In this document: piece after piece, positions 42,620 through 55,129 of the stretch
Layout: the number at the start of each line of letters is the position of its first letter
Numbering within the stretch: position 1 is the stretch's first letter
Assembly: GCA_036346275.1 (NCBI GenBank)
Contig: CM070721.1
Span: 8,816,452 to 8,880,451, forward strand
Length of the DNA stretch: 64,000 bases
Origin: Otatea glauca
Lineage: Eukaryota > Streptophyta > Magnoliopsida > Poales > Poaceae
Direction: 5' to 3'
Notes under the pieces: generated by a model
What the model saw: the letters and a program-made list of their open reading frames with translations, nothing else
The model's database searches: none
Told to the model about the DNA's origin: nothing
Made by a program: the position numbers and the translations under genes

Positions 42620-45600
42620 TGTAACAGCCCAAAATTCAATAAAATAAGAAATATGATGTAAAAAATATTCATGTGATTTATTGTTATATTTTCTGGTTTT
42701 TCTGAGTTAAAGAAATTCTTTTTGGCTTTTTCCTAATAACAGAAATCCAAATGATTTATATAGTAAAATGGTAAAAGGTAAAAAGGTAAAAATCTAAAAT
42801 CAGTAAAAATATGTAAAAACCTCAGATAAATCCTAGATCCATCCAAGATCCTGTTTGTGCCACTTTCACTGATCTGGATCAATAAAATAAATTAAAAGAC
42901 ACAAGTAATCATGAGAAGATAAATCAAAATCTGAACCCATAAGATTTCTTCAGAAGCTGTGTGACTTTAACTTGGGTTACAATTTTAACCATGCTGACAT
43001 ATTAACTTTACCCATTCTTGGTAAAAATATCAAGAATTTATCTATGCATTTGGTAATTGTAGAAATTCAAAAATAGACTATCAGAAAAACTGGAAATTAC
43101 AATGTCAGAATTATTAGAAATAAAATATCAATTATAAAAAATCTTACAATTTTATATAAGGTTAATAATACTGCACTAAATACTCTCAAAAGTTTTCATA
43201 AAATAATAATCTTATATTGACCCTCAATTAAATAAAAATCAGAATCAGCCAAAATCTATAACAGTGCGTTGTCAGATTTTTAGGAATAGTTTTACTCATC
43301 ATATTTATCTACAAATTTTACTAAACTCTCAAATTCACCTTGCAGACCTCTGTAAAAATTTTCATAAAATCTTGAGTTTATCTGTTAACCCAAACTCTAG
43401 ATTTACCTCAATCTGTCCAGAGTTTTCCTGAGATTTACCCTAGCCTCTCACTGACTTGTGGGCTCAGATGGCCAGCTGTCCCCACTGCCGACTTCTTCTT
43501 CTCTCGTTGCCATCCATGCCCCACATGTCAGCTCAATCTTCTTCAGTCTTCTCCCGAGTCTTCGCATCTCTGCTCCCTTTCCGCTCTCTCGCCCGAGCCA
43601 GCACCGTCTCCACCTCATATCGTCTGTGCCGCAACTCGCAATCCGAGGCCACCGCATCATTAGCCATCTCTCTGACAACTTGCTGCCTCGGCCGACAGGA
43701 TCTCTCCCGCGCCAGAGAATGGCCAAGAATGCTCGCTCGAGCTGCCACTTCTTGCCGCGTTCAAATCCTGTGCTCAACCGACCTTTTCGCCTATTTAAAC
43801 GCCACTGCTAGCACTCATGTACCCTCTGGGAACCTACAAAGCTGAACCAAACCACCACATCACCGTAGCCACCATCTTCTTCCCCAGCTCTGGCGAACAC
43901 CCGAAAAAGGGGAAAACAGCCAATATCGCCCTCCGCCGCATCATTCCCGGAACCATCTCAACTGAAGCTCCCTCGTAACCCCTAGACTCTGTCCGCAACC
44001 CCAATTTGACCTCTTCTTCTCTGGTGAGACACCGCATCAAGCTTCTTCCGCCGCTGCCGCCGCCCTCGTACGGTGAGAACCTTCCTCCGTTACTCGTTTT
44101 CTTACCCAAACCCAAAAATGGAATCCTAGTGTCGCGCTGATGCTTACCTGGGTGATCTTCAAGCCGGGAGGCCTTGGTGTCACCGTTTCACTGCCGGCCA
44201 TGTCCGCCGCCGCTCCCCTCACGGTGGCAGACCAACTCCGGCCACCACTAGCCGAATTAATGCCACCCCTAGGTTCGCGCAAGCATGCTGAATCTAAAAG
44301 TGGAGCCCATTCCACTTCTCCGGTGGTGCTTCGCCGTCGGCGAGCTTCGCAACCATCTTCTTTACTCGGTGTCACAGGCAATCGGGCCCACGTGCCAGTC
44401 GCACACGCTGTGCTAAGCCGCTGCCATGCGGGCCCCGGTCGTCAGCCTCGTGCGTCGTTCGGTCAACACGGTCCCACGCGTCAGCCGCACCGCGCGCGCG
44501 CATCTCGCTGCCAGCTGGGCCCGGCCCATCAGTGTCTCGGCCCGGCGTTATCCAAAAATGGAAAGCGCACTTCGATCGCGAAAACGTACTTTCCATTTTT
44601 GGTAAAATTTCTGATTTTCAGTATTTTCAAAACCGAGCACATTCAAACTTGAATATCTTTTGAACTAACTGTCCAAATTTAATGAAATAAATTTATAAAT
44701 TCATCTAAAATCATGTAGATTCAGAATATGCAAAAATATTATGAATTAGACTCTGTTTGAATTTCAGATTTAAATTTAAAGAAAGAATTTGAAATATGCC
44801 ATATATAGAATTTTCACAATCTAGCTCCAAACTGAATGAAACAAATTTTGTTAGAATCCAAGCTCTGTTAGGAACCTGATTATGGAAAAATATTTAGGGT
44901 GTACCATGGAAAATATATAAAATATTGGAAATGGTGAATAAGTAGTTCAATATTAATATAAATAAATTAATACTTTAAATTGTGAAATAGAGATAAAATG
45001 ATCCATGTAACCATTGCTGATTTATGAAATTGTTTTATTTAAATTTTTCCATCTGATTTCTTTTTGGCCCTATTAAAATTTATTTGTTATGTTATTATTA
45101 TACGACGTGTAGAACCCGACGAATCCGGAGTAGTCGACGACGAACAAGAATTCGACTACGCAGATAATCAACAAGGCAAGCACCCCCTTTGATCATATTG
45201 ATCCCAGTTTTATAAATGTTTTCATTAAATGTTTTACTGCATACGTTACTTTTATTAAAGTCTGCTATTTTGTGGGTATTGGTAGTTGTACCTGTAGTTT
45301 CATAGAACTTCCTTGATAAGTATGGATTTGTGAACCTTGATAACCCTAGAATAGCATAGACAGTACATGATGTCAATTTGGGTTACTCACACTTAGTATC
45401 ATGCTTAGCCATGCTTAAAGCAACATAAAACTCTGACATGGTTAAAAATGTTGGATATGACATTTAATGGGTATGACATTTCTTTATGATTGATATTTTG
45501 ATCAAATATGAAAATAAAACTATGATTTTGATGTGGGCAATTATTGGCAATAGCCGGGTGTACAAGGGACTTGTACGTAGTGTAGGGGGAGATTATTGCC

Positions 45601-46721
45601 CGTGTCGGATTAAGGACTGAACTACGTGTTCGTTAAACCCAAGAAATTACCGTACAACCACAAGTGCTGGTATAGAACAGCCTTAAACCAATTAAGTTAT
45701 CTGGTTTAACTTTGCACATTGGTATGCCGGAGTAGTACGAGCTTCTTCAGTGACTGGTTGCTCGGGGCGCCCACACCGAGTTGTTGGGAGTCACGTTTGC
45801 TGATACAACGGTGTACGCCATACTATGAAAATACTTATTCATTATTGTGCAGTACCTGTACAAATATTTACACCATAGTACGGGTTTTTCGTCACCGTGC
45901 TGGTGCAAAGTTAGACTACATAATGTAAAGGTTTTCGTCATGAATATTCTGGTCACTACGCCAAAGGTGCTTGAAATATGCGGCAAAAGGAAGAAGTCAT
46001 GACTTGTGGGTAAAGATGTACACCTCTGCAGAGTGTGAAACTTTTCGAAAAGCCGTTCCCGCGGTTATGGGAATCTTGGTGCGCTAGCACTAGTTAGTTG
46101 TTTTTATTTTCATAAAATCTAAATTGTACCGGGTGATGGTAGAAGTTGATTCGTGAATATGGTCATGATACCCAGGTACCTGAAATTTATTTATGCTTAT
46201 GTTCTGTTACTTTCAGTATTAAATTGCTTTTACTTAAATTTCGTTTTGCAATATACTATTCTGTATTTACATTTCAAATTAGTTTTATGCAAAGCAACCA
46301 TGAGCCTTTCCTTTGAATTGGCCTGCATATATAATAGGTTTTGAAAAATTCTTGCGAGTACGTAAGTACTCAACTTGCCTATGTTGATGTTTTTAGGTGA
46401 AGAACCAGAATACCCCGACGAAATATACTATGACGCAGGATTCGGGGATATGAACGATGAATTTTACTAGGGTTCACCTTGTTAGTTGCCTGTGGGGATA
46501 CTAGGTTGAAGGCATACTACAAGAAATGTGTCTCCACCGAAAAGTTTTACTTTTGGTATTGTAAGAATATTATGTACTTTGCTTCCGCTGTGTTAATAAA
46601 GTTTGTGTGTGACTGTGATATCAATTTGTAATTGTGCGTACTAGCCACTGATCATAGAACTAGTACGGAAAGCACATGGTACCCATTATTGATAATTATT
46701 ATCAAAAATGGGAGCATTACA
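42620..46721 (+). repeat. Solo LTR of a Ty3/gypsy element, 4.1 kb (copy B)
   Basis: TGTAACAGCCCAAAATTC...ATGGGAGCATTACA with a perfect 5-bp target duplication GTAAC (42615-42619, 46722-46726) and no internal domain. It is therefore the product of recombination between two LTRs. A GC-rich block at 43450-44560 has a TATA-like CTATTTAAAC near 43790 and presumably holds the promoter and leader. The length and TGTAACA...TTACA termini suggest a Tekay/Del-type chromovirus; this is inferred. Confidence 0.9.
45106..46470 (+). other. Conserved acidic coding segments inside the LTR
   Basis: Exon-like segment 45111-45175 encodes VEPDESGVVDDEQEFDYADN. A second follows the acceptor-like GTTTTTAG at 46397 (GEEPEYPDEIYYDAGFGDMN, then DEFY and a stop near 46470). 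Diverged versions of one or both exist in LTR copies at about 20920, 58780 and 60060-60100. No function is known to me. Confidence 0.4.
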
Positions 46722-46726
46722 GTAAC

Positions 46727-47119
46727 GAAGTTAAAATGTATTAAATGAGCAACAACATTACCACTGGATTTTTTATCGACAGGAAAACTTGTGCCAACTT
46801 GTTTCCCTATTCCTCGGTAGCCGGTCAATTCCGGCTGATAGTTGATCAAACATTCAAATTTTCGTTTGATTAAATTTGGCCGATTTAATACCAGTAGCCA
46901 TGGTAATCGGTATCAGGAGGGTCCAATATTTTTTTCTATATCCGGTTTTTAAATCGTTGGGTACGATCCACATGTTGTAAACATATTGCACAAGTTTGTG
47001 ATGCTTACGTAGAGAATCTTCGGACCTCTCCTTCTATATATGCATACTACTTGCTAGGTGCGTACACACGGCGTCACGCCGCGCACTTGCACCGTAACGT
47101 CGCGGGAGGGTGAGTTTTC
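46727..47119. other. Flank of the solo LTR, unassigned
   Basis: No gene. Contains words such as CCGGTCAATTCCGG that recur in the AT-rich repeat families. Confidence 0.35.
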
Positions 47120-47790
47120 GGGTAACCAGTGAAATTTAAATGTATCAGTATTATTATCGAAAATCTTAAAAATTACACAAGTTTGATCATACTTTGAAAT
47201 TTTTATAGTAGCTTAGGTATGCTCTCTGGGCTCTACCTAAAATGTTTCAAAAAATTTCAACATGCGTTAACAGCTCAATTAAACCAGTAAAGTTGCTTTA
47301 AATGTATTAGCACCATTTTCAGATTTTTTTAAAAAAAATGCACAAGTTTGATCATAATATGAAATTTTTATGGTAGCTTAGGCATACTCTCAGGACCCTT
47401 CTCAAAAAATTTGAAAAATCAAATTCATTTGATGGCTCCTAAAAACAAAATAGCGAAATTTAAATGCATTTAGAATTTCTAAAAATTGCACAAGTTTAAT
47501 TATGATCCAATTTTTTTATGGTAGCTTATGACTGCTCTTAGAACCCTTATAAAAAAGTTTCAAAATTTTTCAACATGATTTATTATCTCAATTAAATCAG
47601 TGGATTTGCTCTGAATGCATTAGTAGTATTGTCAAAAAAAAATTAAAATTTTACAAGGTTGATCATGATTCAAATTTTTTATGATAGCTTAGAGATGCTC
47701 TAAGGACCCTTATCAAAAGTTTCAAAAATTTCTAACATTAGTTGATAGTTCAATTAAATCAGCAAAAACAATTACCTCATCTGGTGAAAG
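47120..47790 (+). repeat. About 155-bp diverged tandem repeats (family X, second copy)
   Basis: Units start with (TTTAAA/CTGAA)TG(T/C)AT near 47138, 47303, 47459 and 47615; each contains AAGTTTGATCAT, GAAATTTTTATGGTAGCTTA and GGACCCTT. The same family and orientation as 29930-30340. Confidence 0.65.
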
Positions 47791-49555
47791 GACCTAAACG
47801 TAATTACATTTTTCTTAAGAGACTTTTATAGAGGAGGACACGTGGGGAGCACCCTCGGCGGTAACTCTATAGAGTTAGCCAGTTAGGTAGTATATGTCTG
47901 GTCGAGCAATGTACCTTCTCTAGTTTTTGTCAATGTTTAATTCTAAAGACATGCGTCCAAAACCCATGAAATTGCATCGATCGTAAGTTTGCCTGCCTTC
48001 CTCGCTTGTTTACTTTCGTCTTTTATCTGATTTGTACAACGGTAGAACCTAAAAAAAATGAGATAGATGGTCAGCTTTTTTACCCATGATGGTTGACTGG
48101 ACACTGCTTAACAAAAAAAATCTTATACATGACTAATGTATGTACATAGATCGATGCACAGGCAACAGCATTTTTCCTGATACATTTAATTTAACATAGA
48201 CTATTCATTATTTTCGATCCAATGAATTAGATTAGCTAGTATTTATTTATACTTCCTCTAATAGTAGAGTATTAAAAACGCTCTTAACAAATTTATAGTT
48301 AGTTTTGATTTCTACTGTCTATTATATACTTACAAGTATAATACATCATAAAATTTCTTTTTTTTAAAGAACAGTCAAAGTTTACCGTGCTTAAATCGTT
48401 CACCAGGTGGATGAAATTATGCCCTCTTTTTTCTAGAGAACATCGTTTGTATCTAGACATGTGTGTAGATGTGCCTTTTCCTATATCTCTGCATGCATCA
48501 AGGTATCTATGAAATATGAAAACTAACGCACCAAGTCTAATATGCCAGCGTGTCAGTCAGTACAGGAAGCATCAAGTCCAATGGTGCTAGTGCCATCGTA
48601 CCCGTAGCAGTTGGATCTGCTGGACCTGCGAGATGCACGCTGAGAATAAACCGACGAATTTCGAGCGAAAACCATGGTTTCCAGGTGGTTTGGCAATTAA
48701 TATCGGTCAGCAAATCGGTCCAATTTAAATTTAAATTCAAAAGATTTCAAAACTTTAGAAAAAATTATCCAAAAGCTCCCTAAAATCAGTATTGTATTTG
48801 AACCTTTTGGATGAAAATTAGTTGACAAACAAAATTTTAGCCTTTTTTGCATAACCGAATGTAGAAAAATAAAAATGCCCAAAAAAAGAAAAACAGCGTT
48901 GCGCCGGCCTACAGTCCCTAGGCCTAATAGCCCGGTTGGCCCACGAATTTTATTCGCATGTTATGACGTGTTACCGGTCGGTTCCGACAATATTATTGCA
49001 GAAACAACTTTTCCCACCCCACAGCTCACAGCTCACAGTCGCTCCGCTCAATCCGTTCGGCGCCGCGCATGAAACCGCCCAATCCAGTCGAACGATTAGC
49101 CACGAAAATCACTAGAATAGCAATGAAAATCGAAGGCCTTCTTCTCTTTTGCAACGCGCATCGATTTCCGTAGAAGCCGAGTGATTTTTGAGGGGAATCG
49201 AGTGGTTTTCGGTGAGTTAGTTCGATTTTCATTTATGTTCTCAAACTAGTTAGTGTGCTGGATGTTTGGTAGTTTTTGATGTATATGTTGAATAGATGCA
49301 TACAGTAGATAGATTAGTTATGTTTAATATTCTGAGAACTAAGAATATTGCAGATAAGAAACCATGGCATATATAAGGGTCTTCAAATTTTGCCATGATA
49401 TTATTTCATGTTTATAAGAAACTTCGCGTAATGCAAGTGACTCGATGCCCTACATAGAACACACTAGTGTGATTTGTTGCATTTTAATTAGTGGCTGTGC
49501 TTCTGGTTATGACAACATTCTATTCCTCTCCAAGACAGGGTGTGTGTTTGATGCA
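47791..49555. other. Unassigned sequence
   Basis: No gene supported. 48880-49080 is a short GC-richer patch without a recognisable protein. The rest is AT-rich. Confidence 0.4.
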
Positions 49556-50680
49556 TTACGCATATTCAAATTTTGTTTTCGGATAAAATCTCGTCTAGGA
49601 CCGAAATCCGAAATTTCACCGAAATCTCGGTATTTCGGATAAATCTCGGCATAAATTAAAAAACCAAAATTCAAATCTAGTCTGTTTGCAATCGAAAAAT
49701 CCAAAATTTGGCCAAATATCTGAAATTTCGGACGAAATTGCCGAAATTTTGGCGAATTTCAAGTAAACAAAAAATAGTCCAAACGATGAAAAAATATTTT
49801 GAAATTTTTTTGGAGATTCCTAAAAAATAAATGATGTTTTCACAAAAATTTAAGATGATTATCAAGTTTGAGAAATTTTTCAAAATTCGAACATTACTAC
49901 TGTCCCGAGAAAACACTGGCCGACAAGTTTGATCCGAATGAAAAATAGTACAAACCACAGTAGAAAATGTTGAAAAATTTTGTGTATAGTTATGATGCAT
50001 AATTAATGTTCTCATAAAACTTTCAGATGAAGATCAAGCTTCATGAATTTTTAAAAATTCAGATAGTGCAACTGAAGGCTGACCGACAAATTTCAACCGA
50101 ATAAAAAATAATTCAAACCATGCTAGAAAATGTTTATAGATAGTCTTGATGCATCATTAATGTTACCATAAAATTTTAAAATGATGATAAAAATTTAAAA
50201 ATTTGTAAAATTCTGACACTGTTACTACATCGTATATGCTAATTCTATTTTTTATTTTTAAAAGATAACAAATGAAGTTAAAATATTTTATAAAATTTCC
50301 TGTTTGATCCTAGACTTCTTAATATAGTACCATAAATTTTAATATCATTAAAAGTCATATTAAATTTTATAAAATTTGAACAATGTTTCTGCTAAAATTT
50401 TAAAATATCTCAAAAAATAAATTTTTTGACAAATTATCATCAAAGATCAATTTCTTATGGGTTATTGATGTAATTTAAGTCAAATTCAGCCATAAAAAAG
50501 CAAAATCTGGATTTGTTTTCAAGAAATTTCGGTGGTTTTGGGCGAAATTTCGTCGAAAAATGAAAGTACCGTAGCATTTTCAATTTTTTTTCCAATCGAT
50601 AATTTAGATCTTGTGTGGGCCCAAAATCCAAGATTTTGGCAAAATTTCACCAAAATTCAACGAAATTTCAATCCTTGATT
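49556..50680 (-). repeat. Family Y AT-rich repeat element, reverse orientation
   Basis: Reverse complement of the 9230-10536 type: ACCGAATGAAAAATAG, TTATGATGCAT(A/C)A, TTAATGTTCTCATAAAA and GATGAAGATCAAGC blocks recur about every 165 bp. The block is bracketed by AAATTTCG-rich sequence at 49580-49760 and 50530-50680. It may end TTCAATCCTTG near 50678. Confidence 0.6.
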
Positions 50681-50833
50681 GGGACAAGCTTACCCCAATG
50701 TACCATGTTGATTCAAGATCAGGACAAATTAACCTGACATCGTGAACATTATAGTGTGCTCTTTTGGGAATAATTCTTTTAGATATCATAGGATAAAGAG
50801 CATGGGGCTCTATAATCACCTAGGACGACTACT

Positions 50834-51092
50834 GTAGGTGGGAGGGACCATCGAGTAAGCCATGATGCATCTCAGGATAGCGGTAGCTCGTACAACGTCG
50901 CTAAGACACAAGAGAGTTATGGCTTATATCACCCATACAACTATGCCATACCAGATTCTTGTATACAAGTATACAACCTCCTACCCAATGGGTCTATGAG
51001 TGGTAAGACGCTGAATTTTATGCCATGTTGTGCCAACAATAGGAAACGACTAGCCCATAGACCGGGCAAAGTTGGCACAAATATAAGACGAT
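50834..51092 (+). pseudogene. Possible C-terminal tail of a hAT transposase-like protein
   Basis: An open stretch of about 85 codons encodes HDASQDSGSSYNVAKTQESY, then GLYHPYNYAIPDSC. It resembles the Ser/Tyr-rich tails after the dimerisation domain of some grass hAT transposases. Upstream domains are missing and similarity is from memory only. Confidence 0.25.
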
Positions 51093-52147
51093 GATGCTAG
51101 CTACACGAGGATTGGTGAGATATCCACTGAGGAGTACAATATGGCCAACCAAGTGTACGGTTAACAATACTACCTGTAGCGCTAAAGATAATGTTTCATT
51201 TCACAGCATTCATGTAGGTCTAACATAGAAGGCCAGTTTGAGCATATTGTGCTATTATGCAGTACCACTTCATGTCATTGCTTGGATTGAGAGGGAGAAA
51301 AGGCATTAGAGGCAAGTGCACTTTATACTACAGATTGCTTATTTCTTCTACCAAATATGAATGTCGGGACATGCTTGCAATAGTTGCGGGCTGTGATGAC
51401 ATAAGCACTGAATTATGAATTTGTTGGATTCAATTGTAAACGGTATTAAAATAAAATGTTATGTGTTGATATATTATTTCTAAATGTTCACTTTGTAACT
51501 TGAGATTGTCTGAAATATAGTAAAGGTCATAACAAAATTTTCTATTTTTTCCATAGCTGTGCTATTATTGTAAAATATGTACTTCACAACTTGACATAGT
51601 CTTAAAATGTATGAAAGGTCATACTAGAATTTTATCGTAATTTTTCATAATTTTTATACATTTCTAACATTTTTTCTATTTTTAGGCCATTATCGGCTTT
51701 CCATAATTTTTCACAATTTTTTCATTTGTTCTTGTCTTTTTCTCATTTTCTTTCCTTCTATTCATGATTTTTGCCTCAAACTGATCGCTTTTCATCCCGG
51801 TCGATTTTCGACCTTATCGACCGGTTTGTCGATTTTCTTCTCTCTATTTGACCACCGGGTTTGACTTCGGAAAACCGTTCGATTTTCCTCAAAATTCAAC
51901 CGATTTTTACGGAAAACCGCTATCGATCGCTCTTCGAATTTCCCTCTAAAAACGGTATTGCAAACCCTGCCTCTCAAGTCTCAAGTAGACAGAGAGACAT
52001 GAGCAATGGCTATATAGTATATGCATACTGGTCGCATTGCACAGTTGGTGCTTCAGTGCGTCTGGGCGGAGGACAGCCTAGGTGCAGTGCAGGCAGGCCT
52101 GGCTGTGTACGCACGGGTAGCACGTACGACCACACCGACCAAACTAA
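51093..52147. other. Unassigned sequence with ATTTTCG-rich patch
   Basis: 51780-51950 is dense in GATTTTC/CGACCGGTT words like 29340-29560. No gene. Confidence 0.4.
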
Positions 52148-52373
52148 GGTCCTATTTGTTAGAATTCTATATTTTAGCTTTATCTTAAATCTGAAGCTTG
52201 TAGATTAAAATAAAATAAATTTATATTTTAAATCTAAAATATAAACAAGATGACTCATCTAAACATTCTTAATATACCTATAGCTTCAGCTCCATAAATT
52301 TCAAGAGCTAGAAATATCCTGCTGTACCAACTCCACGGATTTTGACGAAGCTAGAGCTATAACAAACACACCC
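52148..52373. mobile_element. Tourist-like MITE, 226 bp
   Basis: Ends GGTCCTATTTGTTA and (reverse complement) GGGTGTGTTTGTTA with TAA on both sides (52145-52147, 52374-52376). The interior is related to 52824-53036 in reverse orientation. Confidence 0.75.
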
Positions 52374-52823
52374 TAAGCCATGGTGACGGTGGACTAGGAA
52401 GCGATATTGATAGAGAATAAGGTAGGAAGAAGACAAACATGGGCAAATCTACAATGGTGTATCTTAAAACAAGATAACTTTGTAATGGTATATTTCAAGG
52501 GAATTGCTAAATAGGGTGCCTAGGGAGAATCTGAGTGTTTTTTTGCTAAATAACACTTAAATTTTGAGTTTTTAGATCTAGATCTAATTGATAGAATCAA
52601 TTTGCCTCCTTTGCTTCCATTTGAGTACTCCGTAGAAAAAAAAATTGAATGCTCACAAACTAAAAAGAACACTCGAGTGACATTTAGCAATTATCTATAT
52701 TTCAAAGCCAAAACTTTATAGTGGGCATACATATCTCAAAACAGAGATATTTGAAGTGCATTTATTAATTTTTCTTTTTTATCTAAGGAGCTTTTTGTAC
52801 CACATATTCACCCAGTATATTCA
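52374..52823. other. Intergenic, no gene seen
   Basis: AT-rich with no recognisable element boundary. Confidence 0.4.
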
Positions 52824-53036
52824 GGGTGTGTTTGGTACGGCTCCAGATCTGGTGGAGCTAGGTATTTCTAGCTCCATAGATCCGTGGAGCTGAAGCTGTG
52901 GGTATATTAAGAGTGTTTATGTGGGTCATCTTATTTACATTTTAGATTAAAAATATAAACTTAATTCAATTTATTTTAGCCTACAAGATTCAGATCTGAG
53001 ATGGAACTGGGATCTGGAGCTCTACCAAACAGGGCC
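52824..53036. mobile_element. Tourist-like MITE, 213 bp
   Basis: Ends GGGTGTGTTTGGTA and (reverse complement) GGCCCTGTTTGGTA; flanked by TCA on both sides instead of the usual TTA/TAA. Confidence 0.75.
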
Positions 53037-53428
53037 TCAGTGTCCAAATTCTCTTCTTACCAATAACCTGGACGCCTAAGCAAGTGCGACCAGAACACGT
53101 CATTAGCTACTAGCCTTCTAAAGGCACTCTCAATGCACCTATACCAGTAGTTTATTCAACATGACATATAGGATCAATACTTACATAGAAAAAAGATTAA
53201 AAAAAAAGAGACCTGAAAGCTATTTATTATATGAGAAACGATTTAGACACATAAACCAAAAGTAAATTAATGCAAGCATTGCCCCCTGGCATCCGAGCCA
53301 GCATGTACTCACTACTCACCCGGCCAACCCTGAAAGGCTGGACATGCAAATATCAAATTCACCCTTTCTCGGCTGCACCTAATCTGCACCTAACTGATGA
53401 CGGTGGTGGGACCGTGTCCACGTTATTA
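53037..53428. other. Intergenic, no gene seen
   Basis: No supported gene or repeat boundary other than the TTA target duplication at 53426-53428. Confidence 0.4.
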
Positions 53429-54419
53429 GATCATCTCCAACAATATTCTTTAAATTTGAATCCCTATATCCTCATATACAGAATTCCCTAAAAAGATTTC
53501 TTCCCTATATCTCTTCCCTCTCCATCAGCATTCCTCAAATCACAGTCTCTATTTTCTCACTCATATATTATAATGATATTTCATAACCGTCGTATGGGCA
53601 TGTTTATTTTTTATCATGAAAAAATTGACCGGCTATTTTTAATTGCGGGAAATTAAAATTTGAAATTTATTCTGACCATCGGTGTAACGGCTATATTGTA
53701 ACAGCTATATTGTAACGGCTATATATACATAGCCATTAATGGAATCAGTAACATAAATCATTAACTTCATTGAGCTTAATCAGGTGTCAACTAACTAATA
53801 CAATTTTGCACAAAAAAGAAAACCATGAAAGCACTGCCTTCTTCTGAAGCCGAACATCAATATTATTGCTCGCCAATACGTGCTGCAAAAGGGATAAATT
53901 ATCAGAACTTAAACAATTATGTGCGTGTATTATTAAGACAGGATTTTCACTTCCTGCAACATTGCACTCCCATTTTCCAAATGGAATGCCTCCTGGCCAT
54001 TTACATTGTCTCTAATCAAAGCAGATATAGCATACAATGCCATTGCAGCTTCTTATGTAGAAGTGGAATAGCCCATCTTCACTAATCTTGCTAAAGCTCC
54101 ATAACCAATGATCTAGTCAAGGATGAAACAGTCAGTACAAGCACTAGTAAATGATAACTGAAGCCATATTACACGGGCAGAACAGAAAATAATGATAAAA
54201 GAACACTTCAACAAAAAGCACCCCTGTACTCTGAGAGGAAACACACAGGGGAAAGGACTTAATAAGACAAAATTACAATAACATTCATTGTCACATTTGA
54301 ACAACATAGGAACTGCAAATTTGGCTAACTAGAAAGAATGAGTAGTGATGCAGATGCTCTGTGAACACAAGATCAGTGTTGAATCAAAATTCACCTTTGT
54401 GTATGATTGATGCCATTAC
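53429..54419. other. Left part of the Pack element
   Basis: The arm at 53429-53760 has three copies of AACGGCTATAT / AACAGCTATAT near 53694-53728. 53760-54419 has no identifiable exon. Confidence 0.4.
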
Positions 54420-54546
54420 CTAGGTTTGGACAAGGGCATTATTCTGATGGCTTTGCCCAGGACGGATGCAGAGGTGGTCCGTATTTCTTCATTTGCATTA
54501 GTAAGATCTTGAATCACAGGAACAAGGCCCCCAAGTTTGTCAAGGT
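54420..54546 (-). pseudogene. Captured exon of a Fes1/SIL1-like Hsp70 nucleotide-exchange factor
   Basis: After the acceptor GTGCTCAG (minus strand) the exon encodes LDKLGGLVPVIQDLTNANEE, then IRTTSASVLGKA. One base shift later it reads QNNALVQ. This is the armadillo-type repeat signature of Fes1/SIL1 proteins, which release ADP from Hsp70 in cytosol or ER. The usual AWVLGKAS has Ser for Trp here. It stops at TAG 54420. A fragment only, decayed. Confidence 0.6.
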
Positions 54547-54884
54547 CTGAGCACAAATGCAAGAACAAGATAAAGTTTCAGAAATTCTGATAAAAATTCA
54601 CATGCACAAACGTACAAACGCTCATATCACAAACGTACTATTTCACTCTTGCCAGTCATTCTACCATGGCATCAACTTTCTCCTTCGTTGGCGGCTTCGC
54701 ATTCTTGGCTTTCTTTCTACCTGCATAGTGGATCAGCAAAGCTTGAGTGAATCTTCAAGCAGGATGAATGCAGAATAGAAATATACCACTTGATCAATTC
54801 CAACAAAGAAAATAGGGGCAAACACACTGATATTTTGATGTGTTGTCACTTGAACAACAGAATAGCTTACCTTTGCCTTTTAAT

Positions 54885-54972
54885 TTTCTGATCTGTATCC
54901 TTGAGTTCTTCACATTAAACTTCATCTGAGACTTGTCCTTAGCAGCTTCTGAAGACTCTGTACATAAAAGTA
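54885..54972 (-). pseudogene. Captured exon, probably of the same Fes1/SIL1-like gene
   Basis: Bounded by a good acceptor (TTTATGTACAG) and donor (CAAAG/GTAAGC) on the minus strand; encodes SSEAAKDKSQMKFNVKNSRI, then a basic tail. A further short exon-like stretch near 54735-54680 (RKKAKNAKPPTKEKVDAM) lies between it and the armadillo exon. Parent gene not certain. Confidence 0.4.
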
Positions 54973-55129
54973 CTTGTTGCATTAGCAATTCGTCAATTAC
55001 TTAAACTGGTTAATAGCCATATCAAATTATGATGGTAATAGTAGCAAACAAACAAATGTAAAAGCTAGAAACATCAGCTCTCATTCTGCTGCATCTCATA
55101 ACCAATGCATAATGTGATTAATGAATGGA

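Noticed and set aside
43448..44652. Frames of 70-170 codons in the GC-rich block of the solo LTR
   Set aside because: No conserved motif, different frames overlap on both strands, and the position corresponds to the LTR promoter and leader.
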